From: an uncultured Alphaproteobacteria bacterium
GTDB taxonomy: Bacteria; Pseudomonadota; Alphaproteobacteria; RF32; CAG-239
Assembly (NCBI GenBank): GCA_946618745.1
Contig: CAMOLN010000026.1
Location: 1-8,473, forward strand
Length of the DNA stretch: 8,473 bases
Direction of reading: 5' to 3'
Numbering within the stretch: position 1 is the stretch's first letter; the number at the start of each line of letters is the position of its first letter. The position numbers were made by a program, and so were the translations under genes. The notes under the pieces are model-generated. The model was given only the letters and a program-made list of their open reading frames with translations. It was not told the DNA's origin and searched no databases. Positions 6,375 through 8,473 of the stretch are shown piece after piece.

Positions 6375-7171
6375 CTAGAGTTTTGTTTTTAGGTGCTGGG
6401 GCATCGCCGGGAGTTCCTTCGTTGAGTTGCGGTTTCGGGTGCTGTGATCCGAATAATCCGAAAAATATACGCACGAGGACTTCGACAATTTATGAGACGG
6501 GGGGTGTTAGAATTATGGTTGATGCTTCACCCGATTTACGGATGCAATTTTTGCAAAATGATATAAAATATTTGGATGGAATTTTGATTACTCATGCGCA
6601 TTTTGATCATATCGCAGGAATTGATGAATTGAGAGAAATAAATCGAATTACCAAGAAACCTTTAGATCTTTATGCTCCCAGTTACGTTATGAAGGCAGTT
6701 AAAAAACGTTATGCTTATATGGTAATGGATAAACGAAGTCACAGAGAATATGTAAAATACGGTTATGAGGCTAAAGGCGGAGTTGTTATTCATACCATTA
6801 AACCTAATCATATTTTTTACGTTAACGGGATAAAAATTGAAGGAATAAAGTTGTTGGGACATAATGTTCCGAGTTGCGGTTATATTATTAATGATGAGAT
6901 AGTGCATTTGGCAGATTTTAAGGAATTGTCAGCTTCGGCAGAAGAAAGAATTATGGCAATAAAACCTAAATTGATGGTTTTCCCATTGACAATTGTCGGG
7001 GAACATCGTTATCATTTGGGATTAGAAAAAGTGCTTTATTATGTTGATAAGTTTAGACCGGAACGAGTAGTATTGAATCATATGGCAAGTGAATGTGATT
7101 ATGATTATGTTAATGATCATACTCCGCAAAATGTTGAACCTGCTTTTGATAATTTGAAATTGGAGTGGTGA
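6371..7171 (+). CDS. Metallo-beta-lactamase-fold phosphodiesterase, PhnP-like
   Basis: MBL-fold hydrolase of the PhnP/RNase Z-like group (COG1235 type), 266 residues. The signature THAHFDH gives His75, His77, Asp79 and His80. His164 (LLGHNVPSCGY), Asp182 (VHLADFKEL) and His237 (VLNHMAS) complete the two-metal site in the order seen in E. coli PhnP, a 5-phosphoribosyl 1,2-cyclic phosphodiesterase. No phosphonate genes are nearby, so a general cyclic-phosphate or nucleotide substrate is more likely than phosphonate breakdown. The extra PhnP zinc site (three Cys and a His) is altered: Cys20, Cys24 and Cys25 are present near the N-terminus, but the His aligned with it is Ser240, with Cys242 close by. 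The start overlaps the tatD stop by four bases (ATGA), and its stop is one base from the DHH gene. It occupies the same place after tatD as in other alphaproteobacteria. Confidence 0.88.
   Translation: MTRVLFLGAGASPGVPSLSCGFGCCDPNNPKNIRTRTSTIYETGGVRIMVDASPDLRMQFLQNDIKYLDGILITHAHFDHIAGIDELREINRITKKPLDLYAPSYVMKAVKKRYAYMVMDKRSHREYVKYGYEAKGGVVIHTIKPNHIFYVNGIKIEGIKLLGHNVPSCGYIINDEIVHLADFKELSASAEERIMAIKPKLMVFPLTIVGEHRYHLGLEKVLYYVDKFRPERVVLNHMASECDYDYVNDHTPQNVEPAFDNLKLEW
7162..7165 (+). promoter_or_regulatory. Ribosome binding site for the DHH phosphoesterase gene
   Basis: GGAG, 7 bases before the ATG at 7173 and inside the last codons of the MBL gene, supports that start and coupled translation. 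Confidence 0.55.
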
Positions 7172-7172
7172 G

Positions 7173-8027
7173 ATGTTGTGTATATATCATATTGCCGATC
7201 ATGACGGTAAGGGGTCGGCTGCTATTGTGGGAAAAAAATTTGGAGATGTCGAATTTTTAGGGTTTAATCATGATATGGATGTTCCTTGGGAAGCTATCAA
7301 TCGTCATCATCAAATAGTTATTTGTGATATAGCTTTGCCTTTAGACGTTATGTTTGAAATCAATGAAAACAAAGATTTGACTTGGATTGATCATCATATT
7401 TCGGTTATTGATGAATATAATAAAGCAATTGCAAGCGGAAAAAAAGAAATAAAAGGAATTAGAGAAAACGGTTCGGCGGCAATTATGCTGACGTGGCAAT
7501 ATTTTTTTCCTGATGGTCCGGTGCCGGAAGGGGTGAAGTTGTTAGCATTGAATGATTTGTATGACTTGCGTGATAAAAGAGTGCGTCCGTTTGAATATGC
7601 CTTTCAATCGATGGGAGTTAATAAACCTCAGGACAGTAATTGGAAAGATTTGTTTGAAGGCAAGATAAATATAGATGAGATGGTTTTGAAGGGTAATGCA
7701 ATTTTGTCGTGGGTGCGTAATCGCAATCACAGGTTATGTAAGGCGATGTCTTTTGAAAGCAGTTATAAAGGAATGAAATGTATTTGTGCCAATATGCCGC
7801 AAGGATATTCGGAATTTTATGACAGTATTAGAAATATACGCAGTTATACTTTTATGTGCAATTTTTTTATGTGCGGTAAAAATACTTGGAATTTATCGTT
7901 TTATACAGTGAGAGATGATGTTGATGTTTCAAAAATTGCTGCAGAGTTCGGTGGCGGTGGTCATCGTAAAGCAGCCGGAGCTTCCGGTTTGACTGAATTG
8001 CCGGAGTTTTTGAGAAAAAAGATATAA
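7173..8027 (+). CDS. DHH-family phosphoesterase (NrnB/NrnA-like, predicted oligoribonuclease or cyclic-dinucleotide-related)
   Basis: DHH superfamily phosphoesterase, 284 residues. Motif I is YHIADHDGKGSAAI (His6, Asp9, Asp11), motif II VICDIAL (Asp52), motif III WIDHH (Asp73-His74-His75), and a DHHA1-type glycine-rich substrate loop GGGGHRKAAG lies at 260-269. These are the metal- and phosphate-binding elements of Mn-dependent enzymes that degrade short RNAs (nanoRNA), pApA or pAp. The arrangement resembles the COG2404/NrnB branch more than RecJ, which is far longer. The exact substrate cannot be read from the sequence. It lies one base after the MBL gene and is the last gene before a strong terminator, so it is expressed as the tail of the operon. 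Codon use matches its neighbours. The family call is confident; the substrate is open. Confidence 0.88.
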   Translation: MLCIYHIADHDGKGSAAIVGKKFGDVEFLGFNHDMDVPWEAINRHHQIVICDIALPLDVMFEINENKDLTWIDHHISVIDEYNKAIASGKKEIKGIRENGSAAIMLTWQYFFPDGPVPEGVKLLALNDLYDLRDKRVRPFEYAFQSMGVNKPQDSNWKDLFEGKINIDEMVLKGNAILSWVRNRNHRLCKAMSFESSYKGMKCICANMPQGYSEFYDSIRNIRSYTFMCNFFMCGKNTWNLSFYTVRDDVDVSKIAAEFGGGGHRKAAGASGLTELPEFLRKKI

Positions 8028-8029
8028 AT

Positions 8030-8064
8030 AAAAAAAAGATGCCTTAAATAAGGCATCTTTTTTT
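8030..8064. terminator. Bidirectional intrinsic terminator between the operon and the flagellin gene
   Basis: A GATGCCTT stem (8038-8045), an AAAT loop and AAGGCATC (8050-8057) are flanked by eight A (8030-8037) and seven T (8058-8064). Read from either strand, a G+C-containing stem is followed by a U-run, so it can end transcription of the DHH gene on the + strand and of flagellin on the - strand. It lies 3 bases after one stop codon and 15 bases from the other. Confidence 0.92.
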
Positions 8065-8079
8065 GAGAACTTAAGTTTA

Positions 8080-8473
8080 TCAGCCGAACAACTTCAAAAC
8101 CGACTGAGCTGATTGCGAAGCCAGAGCCAACGAGTTAATAGCCAACTGTTGACGAGTTTGCAAGGCCAAGTAGTTAGCTGACTCTTCGTTCATATCGGCC
8201 AATACCAAGTTATCCGAACCGGTTTCGAGAACGTCAATTACTGCTTCGGTGAAGTTTTGACGAGTTTCGATAATGGCAAAGTTGTTACCTAATTCAGATG
8301 AATAATCACGTAAGTAATCAATGGCTTTACCGATAGCATCCAAACTGGCATTAATTGATGCTGAAACATTTTTAACCGCAGTATTATAAGCCTCAACAGC
8401 ATCATCATAATTTTCTTTAGCTTGAGTATAAGCTGTATTTGTATTTGAGGTATCGTGCTTATAGAAAGTGTTA
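8080..8473 (-). CDS. fliC: Flagellin, C-terminal part (5' end outside window)
   Basis: The reading frame on the - strand is open from the right edge to the stop at 8080-8082, giving 130 complete codons. The TTG at 8341-8343 is an internal Leu codon, so the gene does not begin there. The product matches the flagellin C-terminal D0/D1 helices: ELGNNFAIIETRQNF, then ADMNEESANYLALQTRQQLA and the ending SLALASQSAQSVLKLFG, typical of alphaproteobacterial flagellins. It is the filament subunit, exported by the flagellar type III apparatus and polymerised through these terminal helices. The N-terminal-most visible part (8344-8473) is Asn/Thr/Ala-rich and belongs to the more variable region. Codon choice changes along the gene: all seven Asn codons in 8083-8343 are AAC, while six of seven in 8344-8473 are AAT. 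Flagellin family is certain; which paralogue is unknown. Confidence 0.93.
   Translation of the reverse strand, partial: NTFYKHDTSNTNTAYTQAKENYDDAVEAYNTAVKNVSASINASLDAIGKAIDYLRDYSSELGNNFAIIETRQNFTEAVIDVLETGSDNLVLADMNEESANYLALQTRQQLAINSLALASQSAQSVLKLFG

Noticed and set aside
8080..8343. Free-standing 87-residue gene on the - strand starting at the TTG at 8343
   Set aside because: The frame stays open through the right edge and the sequence upstream continues the flagellin, so the TTG is an internal Leu codon.
1..8473. CRISPR array, transposon, integrase site, tRNA or rRNA gene
   Set aside because: I saw no regularly spaced repeats, transposase or integrase motifs, terminal inverted repeats, or tRNA-like cloverleaf; the gaps between genes are too short to hold an RNA gene.

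Overview
The window is AT-rich (roughly 38-40 % GC by eye) bacterial chromosome that looks alphaproteobacterial. The order rlpA - dacC-type carboxypeptidase - tmk - holB - tatD - MBL hydrolase is one I know from alphaproteobacteria, and the flagellin C-terminus at the right edge has the alphaproteobacterial ending. The low GC would fit a host-associated or gut Rhodospirillales-like lineage, but that placement is inference.

Layout. Bases 1-462 are the 3' end of a first RlpA-like gene, cut by the left edge. At 529-1809 lies an MltB-type lytic transglycosylase, followed by a 68-base gap with a promoter-like pair and an 18-bp near-palindrome. A second, complete RlpA lipoprotein with a SPOR domain (1878-2705) then opens a tightly packed run on the + strand: D-Ala-D-Ala carboxypeptidase (2726-3874), thymidylate kinase (3876-4550), DNA polymerase III delta' (4567-5613), TatD nuclease (5616-6374), a PhnP-like metallo-beta-lactamase-fold hydrolase (6371-7171) and a DHH-family phosphoesterase (7173-8027). 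Spacings within the run are 20, 1, 16, 2, -4 and 1 bases, so it is almost certainly one operon. It ends at a strong symmetrical hairpin (8030-8064) that can terminate transcription in both directions. Beyond it, on the - strand, is the C-terminal part of a flagellin gene running off the right edge.

How the genes fit together. The left half is a peptidoglycan-remodelling set: two RlpA-type proteins, MltB and a DD-carboxypeptidase. These would act in the periplasm on glycan strands and stem peptides, with the SPOR domain pointing to the division septum. The right half is nucleotide and DNA housekeeping: dTMP phosphorylation, the replicative clamp loader, a metal-dependent nuclease, and two phosphoesterases that may act in oligonucleotide or cyclic-phosphate turnover.

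Nothing here is clearly a new defence, mobile or secretion system. The points most worth a second look are the rlpA-mltB-rlpA sandwich and the SPOR-less RlpA tail, the absence of metG from its customary slot between holB and tatD, the palindrome over a likely promoter, the MBL-DHH gene pair, and an abrupt codon-usage change inside the flagellin gene.
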